From assembly GCA_041484525.1 (NCBI GenBank), contig JBGPHT010000030.1:1-60098 (forward strand): DNA of 60,098 nucleotides, written 5' to 3'. Position 1 is the first letter of the stretch; each line of letters opens with the position of its first letter. The stretch comes from JBGPHT01 sp041484525. Its GTDB lineage: Bacteria > Acidobacteriota > Terriglobia > Bryobacterales > Bryobacteraceae. Position numbers and translations under genes: made by a program. Shown piece by piece: positions 51,538 through 60,098 of this stretch. The notes below the pieces were generated by a model, which saw only the letters and a list, made by a program, of their open reading frames with translations, was not told where the DNA came from and did no database searches.

Positions 51538-53133
51538 ATGCCCCGGAAGCCCCACACGCTGTTTATCCTCCCGGTAATTGTCCTGGGTTGCTCGATTGCG
51601 GGCGGCTTCTATGGGCCCAGGATGCAGGCTGCGGTCGCCGCCACCGATATGGCGGACGATGTCGAAGTCACCCTCAAAGGCGATGTGGACCGCTTTGCGA
51701 AGGTCTACGCCGTCGTAGAACAGAACTTCGCGGATAAACCCAACCCGGACAAATCCATTTATAAGGGCGCGATTCCGGGTATGCTGCGCACGCTCGACCC
51801 CCATTCCAACTTCTTCGATCCGCGCGACTACCGCAACATGCTGGAAGAACAGCACGGGCAATATTTCGGGGTCGGCATGACGGTTTCACCGCGCAACGAA
51901 AAGACCGTCGTGGTGGTGCCGTTCCCGGGTTCGCCCGCGTACAAGGCGGGGATTCGCCCGGGCGACGTGATCGTCACTGTCAATGACAAGCCGACGGCGG
52001 GGCTGAACACCACCGAAGTGGCGGACCTTCTGAAGGGGCCGCGCGGTACCCAGGTGAAGATCACGATCTCGCGCGAGGGCGCGCCGGACTACATCAGCCT
52101 GATGGTGACGCGCGACGAGATCTACCGCAAGAGCGTCCAGGAAGCCTTCTGGATCAAGCCGGGCATCGCGTACGTGAGGATTTTGCAGTTCGCCGATACC
52201 ACCGCCCGCGAGCTGGATGAAAACCTGAAGCGGCTGGGCGAAAACAACATCAAGGGGCTGGTGCTCGACCTGCGCAACAACCCCGGCGGCCTGTTGAACC
52301 AGGGCGTGGCGGTGGCCGACCACTTCCTGCAGAAGGGGCAGCTCATCGTTTCGCACCACGGCCGGTCGTCGTCCGAGAAATCGTACTTCGCGAGCAGCGG
52401 CAATCATGGGCGCAACTATCCGATCGTGTCGCTGGTCAACCGGTACACAGCGTCGGCGGCGGAGATCGTCTCGGGCGCGCTGCAGGATCACGACCGCGCC
52501 TGGATCCTGGGCGACACCACGTTCGGCAAGGGGCTGGTGCAGACCGTCTATCCGCTGTCCGACCGCACGGCGCTGGCGTTGACCACGGCGCATTATTACA
52601 CGCCCAGCGGCCGGCTGATCCAGCGCGATTATTCGCACCAATCTTTCTTCGACTACTACAATAACCGGCCGGCGGATTCGAACCCGCTCGACGTGAAGAT
52701 GACGGATAGCGGCCGCACCGTCTACGGCGGCAACGGCATTGCGCCGGATGAGAAATTCGTCATACCGAAGATGAACGCGCTGCAGGCGTGGCTCTACCGC
52801 GAGGGTCTGTTCAACTTCACGCGCTCCTATTTCGGGACCCACAGCACCAACCTGCCGAAGGGCTGGATGCCGGACGAGGCGATCCTGCAACAGCTTCACG
52901 AGTACGTGCTGAAGCAAAACGTCAAATTCACCGACGAGCTGTTCACGGCGAACAAGGACTGGATCATGCGCCACCTGGCGCGCGAGATGTACACCACGGC
53001 GTTCAATGTGGACGAGAGCGACCGCATGTTCGCGCAGACGGATCCGGAAGTGCAGAAGGCCGTGGATTCGATGCCGAAAGCCGTCTCGCTAGTGGAGAAC
53101 GCCAGGAAGACGATGGCGGCGGCTCATCGATAG
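51538..53133 (+). CDS. S41-family C-terminal processing peptidase (CtpA/Prc-like)
   Basis: This 531-residue envelope protease has an N-terminal hydrophobic export signal (LFILPVIVLGCSIAGGFYG), a PDZ domain at residues of about 100-185 (SPAYKAGIRPGDVIVTV) and the S41 core with catalytic Ser in YTASAAEIVSG and Lys in TTFGKGLVQT. The C-terminal 150 residues are helical. Such enzymes trim C termini of periplasmic proteins or cell-wall hydrolases. Confidence 0.92.
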   Translation: MPRKPHTLFILPVIVLGCSIAGGFYGPRMQAAVAATDMADDVEVTLKGDVDRFAKVYAVVEQNFADKPNPDKSIYKGAIPGMLRTLDPHSNFFDPRDYRNMLEEQHGQYFGVGMTVSPRNEKTVVVVPFPGSPAYKAGIRPGDVIVTVNDKPTAGLNTTEVADLLKGPRGTQVKITISREGAPDYISLMVTRDEIYRKSVQEAFWIKPGIAYVRILQFADTTARELDENLKRLGENNIKGLVLDLRNNPGGLLNQGVAVADHFLQKGQLIVSHHGRSSSEKSYFASSGNHGRNYPIVSLVNRYTASAAEIVSGALQDHDRAWILGDTTFGKGLVQTVYPLSDRTALALTTAHYYTPSGRLIQRDYSHQSFFDYYNNRPADSNPLDVKMTDSGRTVYGGNGIAPDEKFVIPKMNALQAWLYREGLFNFTRSYFGTHSTNLPKGWMPDEAILQQLHEYVLKQNVKFTDELFTANKDWIMRHLAREMYTTAFNVDESDRMFAQTDPEVQKAVDSMPKAVSLVENARKTMAAAHR

Positions 53134-53155
53134 ATTTAGCTGGTAACATCGATAC

Positions 53156-54892
53156 TTGAATCCCAATCCGCAGATCATTGTCCTCGATGCCGGGGGACAA
53201 TACTGCCACCTGATTGCCCGCAAGGTCCGCGACCTCGGCGTCTACGCGGAAGTCCGGGCGAGCGAAACTCCGGCTCGCGAGTTGACCTTCGCCAAAGGCC
53301 TTATCATCTCCGGCGGGCCCAGCAGCGTTTACGATGAAGGCAGTCCCACGGTGGACCCCGGCATCTTCGAGCAGGGCTGTCCGGTTCTCGGCATCTGCTA
53401 CGGCCAGCAGCTCATGGCGCACCTGCTCGGCGGCGAAGTGCGCAGGGGCGATAAGGGCGAGTACGGACTGGCGACGCTCGATCTCGCAGAATCGTCCGAC
53501 CCTCTGTTCTCCGGCCTCGCCGGGCGCCAGCAGATCTGGATGAGCCACCGCGATCTGGTCGGCCGTCTCCCCGAAGGCTTCCACAATGTGGGGGGCACTG
53601 ATACCTGCCCGGTCGCGGCCATCGCCGCACCCGCGCGCAAGCTCTACGCAGTCCAGTTCCACCCCGAGGTGGTCCACACCACGCGCGGCAAGGAGTATCT
53701 GCGGAACTTTGTCTTCGGCGTGTGCGGCTGCGAGCCGGATTGGGACCCGCGCCATCGCGTCCCGATGCTCGAGCAGGAGATCCGCGAGTGCGTCGGCGGG
53801 CGCAGCGTGTTTTTCTTCGTCTCGGGCGGCGTGGATTCCACCGTCGCGTTCACGCTTTGCACGCGGGCGCTGGGCGAAGACCGCGTCCGCGGCGTCTACG
53901 TCGATACCGGCCTGATGCGCGAAGGCGAGACGGATTTCGTCCGCCGCATGACCTCCGTCACCGTGGAACACGCTGAAGAGCAATTCCTGACGGCGCTCGC
54001 CGGCGTCACCGATCCCGAGCAGAAGCGCCACACTATCGGCGAAGAGTTTGTGCGCGTGCAGGAGCGCATCATCGAATCCCGCCGCCTGCTGGACGAGAAC
54101 TGGATTCTGGGACAGGGGACGATTTATCCCGACACGATCGAGTCGGGCGGCACTGAAAAAGCGGCCGTCATCAAGACGCATCACAATCGCGTGGCCGGCA
54201 TTCAGAAGCTGATCGAGTGCGGCCGCATCGTCGAGCCCCTGAAATCTTTCTACAAGGATGAAGTGCGCGAAGTGGGCCGGGAACTGGGCCTGCCGGCGGG
54301 ACTGCTGGAACGGCATCCCTTCCCCGGCCCCGGCCTCGCTATCCGCTGCCTGTGCTCCGATTTCGATGCGCCCGTGCGCGCCAGCGAGGATGGCGTCATC
54401 CTCCCGGTGCACTCCGTCGGCGTGCAGGGCGATTCCCGGAGTTACGCGCCGGTGCTTGCGATCGACTCGCTCGACCACGCGCGCGCCACGGCGCTGATCA
54501 ATCGCATTGCGGGCGTGAACCGGGTGGTGGCGGCGGTCGTAACACGCGTCCCGCTGCTCGAGATGCAGGTGCGCGCGTGCTCGCTCACGCCCGAGCGGCT
54601 GGCCCGCCTGCGTGCCGCCGATGCCGCCGTCCGGGCCATCTCGCAAGCTAGCGGCTACGACCAGTGCGTGTGGCAATTTCCGGTAATTCTGATTCCGTTG
54701 GGCACGGCCGAAGCCCCCGATTCCGTGGTGCTCCGCCCGGTGGATTCGGTGGACGGCATGACCGCGCAGTCCGTGAAAATGGACCCCGCGCTGCTCGACC
54801 GCATGTGCACAGATCTGATGGCGCTCAAGGGAATCGCCGGCGTGTTCTACGATCTCACGCACAAACCGCCCGGCACCATCGAGTGGGAATAG
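53156..54892 (+). CDS. guaA: GMP synthase (glutamine-hydrolysing), long two-subdomain form
   Basis: GuaA converts XMP to GMP. The 578-residue protein has the class I amidotransferase domain (nucleophile Cys in LGICYGQQL, His/Glu in FHPEVVHT), the ATP-pyrophosphatase loop FFVSGGVDSTVAF and the end DLTHKPPGTIEWE. Typical bacterial enzymes have about 520 residues. Here ILPVHSVGVQGDSRSYAPVL directly follows the catalytic domain, and a second block (SGYDQCVWQFPVILIPLG onwards) follows later, as in the eukaryotic enzyme with two C-terminal subdomains. The start is TTG at 53156 (LNPNPQIIVLDAGGQ). Confidence 0.94.
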   Translation: MNPNPQIIVLDAGGQYCHLIARKVRDLGVYAEVRASETPARELTFAKGLIISGGPSSVYDEGSPTVDPGIFEQGCPVLGICYGQQLMAHLLGGEVRRGDKGEYGLATLDLAESSDPLFSGLAGRQQIWMSHRDLVGRLPEGFHNVGGTDTCPVAAIAAPARKLYAVQFHPEVVHTTRGKEYLRNFVFGVCGCEPDWDPRHRVPMLEQEIRECVGGRSVFFFVSGGVDSTVAFTLCTRALGEDRVRGVYVDTGLMREGETDFVRRMTSVTVEHAEEQFLTALAGVTDPEQKRHTIGEEFVRVQERIIESRRLLDENWILGQGTIYPDTIESGGTEKAAVIKTHHNRVAGIQKLIECGRIVEPLKSFYKDEVREVGRELGLPAGLLERHPFPGPGLAIRCLCSDFDAPVRASEDGVILPVHSVGVQGDSRSYAPVLAIDSLDHARATALINRIAGVNRVVAAVVTRVPLLEMQVRACSLTPERLARLRAADAAVRAISQASGYDQCVWQFPVILIPLGTAEAPDSVVLRPVDSVDGMTAQSVKMDPALLDRMCTDLMALKGIAGVFYDLTHKPPGTIEWE

Positions 54893-54895
54893 CGT

Positions 54896-55675
54896 TTACT
54901 GTTTAGGCGCCGGCAGTTTCAGTTCGACGCCGGATTCCTTATTCAGCCGCTGACTCAGATCGCGATCGACAAGCGAAAGCGAAACCTGGTTGTGTGTGTT
55001 TCCCGACGTGAAGTAGTGCAGGGTGTCGCCATCCACCCAATACGCCACGGCCGAGTAGATCGTGTGATCCTTGAACGCGATCAGATAACGCATGGGCTCG
55101 GGCGGCGTTTCCTCCTGCAGCGGCGGCTGGTAGGCAGAAACAGGCCCCTGCTGCGATTCCATCATCGGGTGCTGGCCCTCGCGAACTACCACGGGCGGCG
55201 CCTGCGGCGGCATCACCACCGTGACATTCGGCTGCGCCGGAGGAGGTAGGGGCGCCATCTCCGGCTGCATCGACGCATCGTAGTAGCCATTGCCATAGCC
55301 GCCCACGTACACCGGATAGGCGTAGACAAAAGTCGTCTGCTGGCGACGATTTTGGCGTCCACCGTTGTTGATGCCGCCGGGTCCGATGCCGCGCCCTATG
55401 ACACCTGGCCTCCCGGGATTGGGGAACGACCGTCCGACCTGGACCGGGTTGGCTTGCACGAATGGGTTAGCGGTCCGGAACTGCGGCGTGCCGCTGCCCG
55501 GAAACACAACGCTGCCGAACGTCCGCTGGACGGTGGGCGACGAAGGGCTCGCTGGAAAAACAACACTACCGAATGGATTGGTAAGAGGACGTGGGTTGGT
55601 ATAGGCGCCGCGGACCTGGGCAAAAAGCCCACCCGTAGCGAAGAGTACGATGCAGAACCCGCCGAGAGTTCTCAC
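54896..55675 (-). CDS. Secreted proline-rich protein of unknown function
   Basis: This 259-residue protein has a signal peptide (RTLGGFCIVLFATGGLFAQ). The N-terminal part repeats NPFGSVVFPAS and FGSVVFPGS, then an Asn/Gly/Arg-rich stretch with NGGRQNRRQQTTF, a Tyr/Gly region (YVGGYGNGYYD), a Pro/Val-rich segment and a compact C-terminal domain (YLIAFKDHTIYSAVAYWVDG). I do not recognise a family. It is likely periplasmic or surface-exposed, and lies upstream of skp-bamA without clear coupling. GTG 55675 is the start. Confidence 0.65.
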   Translation of the reverse strand: MRTLGGFCIVLFATGGLFAQVRGAYTNPRPLTNPFGSVVFPASPSSPTVQRTFGSVVFPGSGTPQFRTANPFVQANPVQVGRSFPNPGRPGVIGRGIGPGGINNGGRQNRRQQTTFVYAYPVYVGGYGNGYYDASMQPEMAPLPPPAQPNVTVVMPPQAPPVVVREGQHPMMESQQGPVSAYQPPLQEETPPEPMRYLIAFKDHTIYSAVAYWVDGDTLHYFTSGNTHNQVSLSLVDRDLSQRLNKESGVELKLPAPKQ

Positions 55676-55724
55676 GGGACAAATCCCCCTACCCGCATTG
55701 TATCGCGGAATTGCGGGGACGGCT

Positions 55725-55817
55725 ATTCACCGCGGAGACGCCGAGATCGCCGAGTTCTCACGTCAAAAACTCAGAGGCAGTTTGTGTTCTCGGCGTGCTC
55801 GGCGTCTCGGCGGTGAG
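55725..55817. repeat. Dispersed hairpin repeat (ACCGCGGAGACG type), copy 2
   Basis: This imperfect palindrome opens ATTCACCGCGGAGACGCCGA and closes GGCGTCTCGGCGGTGA, with inner arms CGCCGAG/CTCGGCG. It is related to the element at 22313-22399. It ends 4 bp before the skp stop codon, on the 3' side of the skp-bamA unit, and could serve as a transcription end. Confidence 0.7.
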
Positions 55818-55821
55818 GATT

Positions 55822-56424
55822 TTACTTCTTCTTTTGACTGGTTGGCATGGTGGCGGGCGGGGGCTTAGGCGCGCCGGCCGGAGATGCAGCGGCCGAGCCA
55901 GGATTCGCCTGGTCGTAGAGCTTCACGATCTCGGGGGTGATGTCGATCGCCGAAGCCGCCCACAGCACCGGCGTCTGCGGGTTGCTCACATCCAGCACCA
56001 CCGCGAAACCGTTTGTCGTGGCGTGCTTCTCGATCACCGCCATCATCTTGTTGCCCAGTTCCTGCATGATCTTGCTTTGTTCCTGATCCAGATCGGACTG
56101 CGCGTCTTCCGTCTCCCGAGTCAGTGACTTCTGGTTGGCGTCGATGTCGCGCACGAGCTTGTTCTTCGCGTCCTCGCTCATGGTCGCGCTGCCCTTGCGC
56201 AACTGCTCCTGTAATGCCGCGATATCGGAATTCTTCTTCTCGATTTCGGCCTTCTTAGGCGCGAACCTAGTCGTCAGGTCGCCCGCGGCTTTTTGGCCGT
56301 CCTTCGTCTGGAGGATCGCGTTCTGCACGTGGATGATCGCGATCTTGGTGGGAAGCTGGCCCTGCGCCTGCGCCATCACGGCGGCGCCGAGGACCAATGC
56401 GGGTAAAGCAAAACTCTTTTTCAA
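55822..56424 (-). CDS. skp: OmpH/Skp-family periplasmic chaperone
   Basis: This 200-residue Skp-like chaperone carries unfolded outer-membrane proteins through the periplasm. It has a signal peptide (ALPALVLGAAVMAQAQ), the N-terminal strand KIAIIHVQNAILQTKDG, two long charged helices forming the tentacle arms (residues of about 55-130), and the returning strand GFAVVLDVSN. A Pro/Ala-rich tail ends in KKK. It lies 51 bp downstream of bamA on the same strand, the standard pairing. Confidence 0.9.
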   Translation of the reverse strand: MKKSFALPALVLGAAVMAQAQGQLPTKIAIIHVQNAILQTKDGQKAAGDLTTRFAPKKAEIEKKNSDIAALQEQLRKGSATMSEDAKNKLVRDIDANQKSLTRETEDAQSDLDQEQSKIMQELGNKMMAVIEKHATTNGFAVVLDVSNPQTPVLWAASAIDITPEIVKLYDQANPGSAAASPAGAPKPPPATMPTSQKKK

Positions 56425-56475
56425 GCCAGAACTCCTCAGTGTGAGAATACTACCATACCGGCGGGGCGGTTGCCC

Positions 56476-59400
56476 TTAGAACGTCCTGCCGATGGTGAAG
56501 CGGAACATCGTCCGCTTTTCTACGAACGGATAAGCCTGCCCAAAGGTAACGACGGCATTTGTAAACGTTTGGGTGTTCGGGAAGAATGCCCGGTCGGCTA
56601 CGATCGGTGGCTGCAATAATTCGCGCACAATCGATGGGTTATACGCCCAGTATAGCCGGAAAGGCGCATTCACCACGGGCAGCATGACCTGCAACTCCAC
56701 GCCTGTCGAAGCGCGGATCTTTTGTGTGCCCGGCGCGATGTGCACGCGGCCGTCGAAACCGGCCTGCGGGAAGGTGTTGTTCAGATCGTCGACGCGGCTC
56801 GGAACCATGACGAGCTGGTTGGTCAGCAGGATCTTGTTCATGCCCATGTCGCCGAAGAACGCCAGCGTAACCGGGCCGGCGATCGGGATGCGGTACTCGA
56901 AGTTGGTCACCACCTGGGTATCGCCGCCCGGCGTGATGAGCTGGTAAATCGGAATCTGCATGGTCACGGGCGCCGAGACAACCTGCCCGTTGCTGATCAC
57001 TTTCTGAGTGCGCGCCGAACCATCGTCGTTCAGCACATCGACGGAGGCGCTCGAGGGCACGAAAGCGATGGGCGTGATGCCCCAGATCTCGAAGCCGCGA
57101 ACGTCCTGCTCGCCGCCGATGAAGGTGCGCGAGAACGGCGGCGCTTCCTTGCCGCCGTACCCCATCACCATCGAGGCCAACATGTGGAACGCCAGAATAT
57201 GGCTCTTGTGCCAGGGCGCCTGCTTGAAATACTTGGCGTCGATCGCCGGCCGGAACGTGTTCACGTTGCCGCCCAGCACACTGCCCGCGAAATCGGTGGA
57301 GATGAACAGGCTGCGTCCGCCGGTGGGCGAGATCGGATGGTTCACCGTGTTGTAGGAATAGGACGGCACCACGTGGCTGGTCTTGATGCCGCTGAGCGAG
57401 TTCGGCCCGGCCACGCCGCTGAAATTGATGTACTGGAAGTAATTGTTGGCGGCAGTGGTCAGGGTCACCACGTTCGAATCGTCGTAGCCGTATGTGACAC
57501 CCACGCGCGCGAAGCTGCGCCGCAGCGGGTAGCTGGCCGACACCGAAAATCCGTGGCTGTTCTGCGAGTAATTCAGCAGGTTCTGCGAGCCCAACTGGCT
57601 GTAGAGCGGAACCAAGTTCTGCCCCGCCAGGATCGACGCCTCGCGGCCCTGGTCGAAATTAAACTTGCGCAGGTAGACGACAAAGCCGAGCTGCAGCGGG
57701 CGGTCGAGGAAATACGGCTCGGTGAATCCCAGGCTCACGTCCCGCATGCGGGTGCCGAGCTGCGATTCAAGCGAGAGGGTCTCGCCCAATCCCAGGAAGT
57801 TGTTGGTCGAGTAGTTGAACCCGACGAAGCTGCCTGCGATTCCAGAGACGCCGCCGTTCAACCCCACCGAGTTCTTCCCGCGCTCCTTCACCTTGAGCGT
57901 CATATCGACGGTGCTCGACTGCGGGTTGCGCTTGATGTCGGCCGCGTCTTCCTTCTTCAGCATTTCGAAATAGCCGAGCTGGTTCAGGCGCAGGATGCTG
58001 ACGTCCCAGAGTTGCGTGTTGAAGATGTCGCCTTCATCCAGCAGCAGCTCGCGGCGGATAACCTTGTCGCGCGTGGTGGTGTTACCGGAAAAATCGATGC
58101 GCCGGATGAAGAACTGCTTGCCTTCGTCGGCCGTCAGGGTCAGGTCGATCTGGTCGGTGTTGGGAATCGGATCGAAGCTGGGCTCGGGGACGAAGTCGAT
58201 GTAGCCCAGGGTGCCGTACGTCTTACGCAGCGATTCGATGCCCTTGCGCAGCTTATCGGTGGAAAAGATGTCGCCCTGCTTCATGCCGAAAAGCTGGAGC
58301 AGCACTGAAGGCTCGCGGAAGACTTTCACGCCCACGAAATTGGCGTTGCGTAATTTGAACTGCCGGCCCTCTTCCACCGGCAGCGTGATGTCCGCGAACT
58401 TTCCGGGGTTGTTGGGCTTCACCAGGGGCAGCCGCCAGCCGTGCCCGCCGCGGTCTTCTACACTCACCGTTTCGTCCAGCACCTTGGCCATGAAGAAGCC
58501 GTGGTCCTGGTAGGCCACGCGGATCCGCTCCTTGTCCTCTTCGAGCTTCGCCAGATCGTAAGTCTTGGCGAAGATGTTCTCGAGGAGAATCGAGTGCGGA
58601 ACGCCGATGGGTTTCAGATTGTGCATCTGGCGAATCACCCAGCGGTCGTTATACGAGTTGTTGCCCTGGATGTCGATGCGCCCCACCTTCACCTTGGGCC
58701 CCTCATTCACGTTGAAGGTAACCTTAAGTGAGGTAGGCGGAATCTGCTCGATCTGCGGATCCACGGTGGCGTACTGGCGGCCGCGCTCGGCGAGGAATTC
58801 CTTGAGCGCCACAGCCGCGCGCTGGATCTTGTTGGGATCGTATTGCGATTCCACCGACAGCCCGACCTTGCGCTCTTTGAAGCGGTCGAGGATTTCCGAG
58901 ACCGTCACCGAGTGGATGCCGTCGTAATTAATCGAACGGATCACACGCCGCTCGGTCATCACGAACCGGATGAGAACGCCCTTTTGCCCCGGCTCCACTT
59001 CGAGGCGAATGTCGTCGAACCGGCCGGTGTTCCACAGCGCCATGAAATCGCGCCGCAGCGTCTCTTCGCTGTAGAGGTCGCCCGACTTGGTAAAGATGAC
59101 CGCCTTCAGGGTATCCTGCGGAACGCGCCGCTGCCCGCGGAACTCGATACCTTCGACCGCCTGGCCGCCCAACTGTGCCGGAACCTGCTGCGCCGGACGG
59201 GGTGTCTCCAACTGAGGAGTCACCGGCTGCGCGGGCTGCGCCGGAGGTTGGGCCGGAGTCGGCGGCTGCGTCGTCTGCGGTACGGTTTCGAACGGATTGC
59301 GCACCGGAGGCGTCTGCGGAGGAGGAGTCGTCTGCCCGGGAGGCGGAGTCTGCTGCTGCGAGGGCTGCCCCTGCGGAATGGTTTCAAACGGATTGCGCGG

Positions 59401-59544
59401 CTGAGCCGGAGGCGGACTCTGCTGCTGCGGGGGTTGTTGTGGCGGTGGCGTCTGCTGCGCCGGGGTCTGCGCCGCGAGCGGTATCCAGGAAGCGCATAGC
59501 CAGGCTGTTCCAACAACCAGGCGCACGCGCCCAAAGAACTTCAT
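56476..59544 (-). CDS. bamA: Outer membrane protein assembly factor BamA
   Basis: BamA inserts beta-barrel proteins into the outer membrane. The 1022-residue protein has a signal peptide (residues 1-25), an unusual Pro/Gln-rich segment (about 26-126) containing NPFETIPQ and NPFETVPQ, POTRA domains from about residue 129 (VEGIEFRGQRRVPQDTL) to about 560, and a 16-strand barrel with the family motif FIGGEQDVRGF and a final Phe (FTIGRTF). ATG 59542-59544 is preferred; an upstream in-frame start would precede the signal with polar residues. Confidence 0.94.
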   Translation of the reverse strand: MKFFGRVRLVVGTAWLCASWIPLAAQTPAQQTPPPQQPPQQQSPPPAQPRNPFETIPQGQPSQQQTPPPGQTTPPPQTPPVRNPFETVPQTTQPPTPAQPPAQPAQPVTPQLETPRPAQQVPAQLGGQAVEGIEFRGQRRVPQDTLKAVIFTKSGDLYSEETLRRDFMALWNTGRFDDIRLEVEPGQKGVLIRFVMTERRVIRSINYDGIHSVTVSEILDRFKERKVGLSVESQYDPNKIQRAAVALKEFLAERGRQYATVDPQIEQIPPTSLKVTFNVNEGPKVKVGRIDIQGNNSYNDRWVIRQMHNLKPIGVPHSILLENIFAKTYDLAKLEEDKERIRVAYQDHGFFMAKVLDETVSVEDRGGHGWRLPLVKPNNPGKFADITLPVEEGRQFKLRNANFVGVKVFREPSVLLQLFGMKQGDIFSTDKLRKGIESLRKTYGTLGYIDFVPEPSFDPIPNTDQIDLTLTADEGKQFFIRRIDFSGNTTTRDKVIRRELLLDEGDIFNTQLWDVSILRLNQLGYFEMLKKEDAADIKRNPQSSTVDMTLKVKERGKNSVGLNGGVSGIAGSFVGFNYSTNNFLGLGETLSLESQLGTRMRDVSLGFTEPYFLDRPLQLGFVVYLRKFNFDQGREASILAGQNLVPLYSQLGSQNLLNYSQNSHGFSVSASYPLRRSFARVGVTYGYDDSNVVTLTTAANNYFQYINFSGVAGPNSLSGIKTSHVVPSYSYNTVNHPISPTGGRSLFISTDFAGSVLGGNVNTFRPAIDAKYFKQAPWHKSHILAFHMLASMVMGYGGKEAPPFSRTFIGGEQDVRGFEIWGITPIAFVPSSASVDVLNDDGSARTQKVISNGQVVSAPVTMQIPIYQLITPGGDTQVVTNFEYRIPIAGPVTLAFFGDMGMNKILLTNQLVMVPSRVDDLNNTFPQAGFDGRVHIAPGTQKIRASTGVELQVMLPVVNAPFRLYWAYNPSIVRELLQPPIVADRAFFPNTQTFTNAVVTFGQAYPFVEKRTMFRFTIGRTF

Positions 59545-59873
59545 ACAAGCATACCTTTCCACTCTGCACTGATTCGATGACGTTGATTTACGGGAAGCAA
59601 GTTTCACTCGGTCAGCCGGTTCTCGACGTTGCTAAAGCATTATTTTACCGGGTGTTTGATGGACTCAGCAACGAGTAGCGGAGGCCACAGGTGTGAACAT
59701 CAGGCACACGTTTTCCACAGGGGAAATACGGACGGGCCGGGGGGAATTTTGCCTGGCGCGCACTGCAAGAACCATGATCGCGCGGTTGGTGGGTCCGTGT
59801 CCATTGCCCTCGCCGCCGGGGGTGCACGACCGCAGAATGATGGAAACCCGTTAACGAGCATTGGGGCGTAGGT
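59545..59873. other. Intergenic region between bamA and the right-edge gene
   Basis: I see no gene here. The left part is the bamA leader (AAAGG about nine bases upstream of its ATG on the minus strand). A small TTTCC/GGAAA hairpin lies near 59711-59728. The rest shows no repeat or structure that I can support. Confidence 0.4.
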
Positions 59874-59901
59874 TTGGCTTCAACTTCTGACAGTATATAA
59901 T
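59874..59901 (+). promoter_or_regulatory. Promoter of the DUF6788 gene
   Basis: TTGGCT (59874-59879) and a perfect TATAAT (59896-59901) are separated by 16 bp. Transcription would start about 59908, leaving a leader of under 10 bases before the ATG at 59917. Confidence 0.6.
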
Positions 59902-59916
59902 GCTGTAAGGCGATCT

Positions 59917-60098
59917 ATGCCCACTTCTCCTGACCTGAACGCTCTGCTCGCTCAACCCGACCAGTTGAAATCCCAACTCGCCCGGATCGGCGAAATGCGC
60001 CCGGGTTCCTTGGCCGCTCGTTTCCGCAAATGTGGTAAGCCTTCCTGTCACTGCGCTAAAAGAGGCGCGAAAGGCCATGGCCCCTCCTATTCCCTAAC
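59917..60098 (+). CDS. DUF6788-like protein, partial (runs off the right edge)
   Basis: Sixty residues are visible, beginning MPTSPDLNALLAQPDQLKSQ. They include the typical MRPGSLAARFRKCGKPSCHC and a following HGPSYSL, a Cys-x4-Cys-x-Cys arrangement that may bind metal. Proteins of this type are often found next to transposase genes of insertion sequences in soil bacteria, so a mobile element may start here. The 3' end is outside the window. The very short leader suggests nearly leaderless translation. Confidence 0.65.
   Translation, partial: MPTSPDLNALLAQPDQLKSQLARIGEMRPGSLAARFRKCGKPSCHCAKRGAKGHGPSYSL

Noticed and set aside
56722..58308. Open frame of 528 residues antisense to bamA
   Set aside because: Shadow of the bamA frame; composition and lack of motifs argue against a gene.

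Overview
The window is about 60 kb of high-GC bacterial chromosome with densely packed, mostly single-domain genes. The organism is probably a member of the Acidobacteriota, perhaps a Bryobacterales/Solibacter-like soil bacterium. That is an inference from gene content: an S9 peptidase, secreted SMP-30-like and Gfo/Idh-like proteins, PEP-CTERM proteins, an ECF sigma factor next to a FecR-domain protein, a gamma-alpha fused KorA, BamA with a proline-rich head, and a DUF6788 protein. No rRNA operon is present to confirm it.

Layout: (1) 323-4665 holds recG-rsmD, a Gfo/Idh oxidoreductase and a VapBC-like module whose toxin looks damaged. (2) 4851-8612 holds fabI, an EgtD-like methyltransferase and a secreted trypsin-like protease. 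(3) 8738-15529 is a seven-gene minus-strand cluster: ECF sigma factor, zinc-finger/FecR membrane protein, and two ABC ATPase-permease pairs with a 49-residue membrane ORF between them. It is joined almost throughout by start-stop overlaps. (4) 15796-22152 holds korAB, a Uma2 nuclease, a second VapBC module and speA. (5) 22408-26248 holds an S9 peptidase and two PEP-CTERM proteins. (6) 26466-32354 is a complete sufBCDSU-sufT-rrf2 operon behind a promoter with a dyad. (7) 32497-40135 holds phoH-ybeY-corC-era-BON-SMP30-nudix-mutS2. (8) 40208-47820 holds bcp, gatB, a lipoprotein, rph-rdgB, mgtC, a coiled-coil protein, an enolase-superfamily enzyme and thiG. (9) 47851-49709 is an accessory patch of lower GC: a HigB/XRE toxin-antitoxin-like pair with a third overlapping gene of unknown function, facing away from an unusual tRNA-like gene embedded in RNA hairpins. 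(10) 49773-59544 holds an enoyl-CoA hydratase, ribH-nusB-ctp, a guaA of the long two-subdomain type, an unknown secreted protein, and skp-bamA. (11) A DUF6788 gene runs off the right edge.

Most of the window is housekeeping: RNA and ribosome maturation (RsmD, YbeY, Era, RNase PH, GatB, NusB), DNA maintenance (RecG, MutS2), Fe-S assembly, and outer-membrane biogenesis. The best candidates for something undescribed are the sigma/FecR/double-ABC cluster, the tRNA-like structured locus with the neighbouring three-gene toxin-antitoxin-like patch, and a family of palindromic REP-like elements. Two of the three REP loci supply stop codons of flanking genes. All functional calls come from reading motifs by eye; no database search was run.
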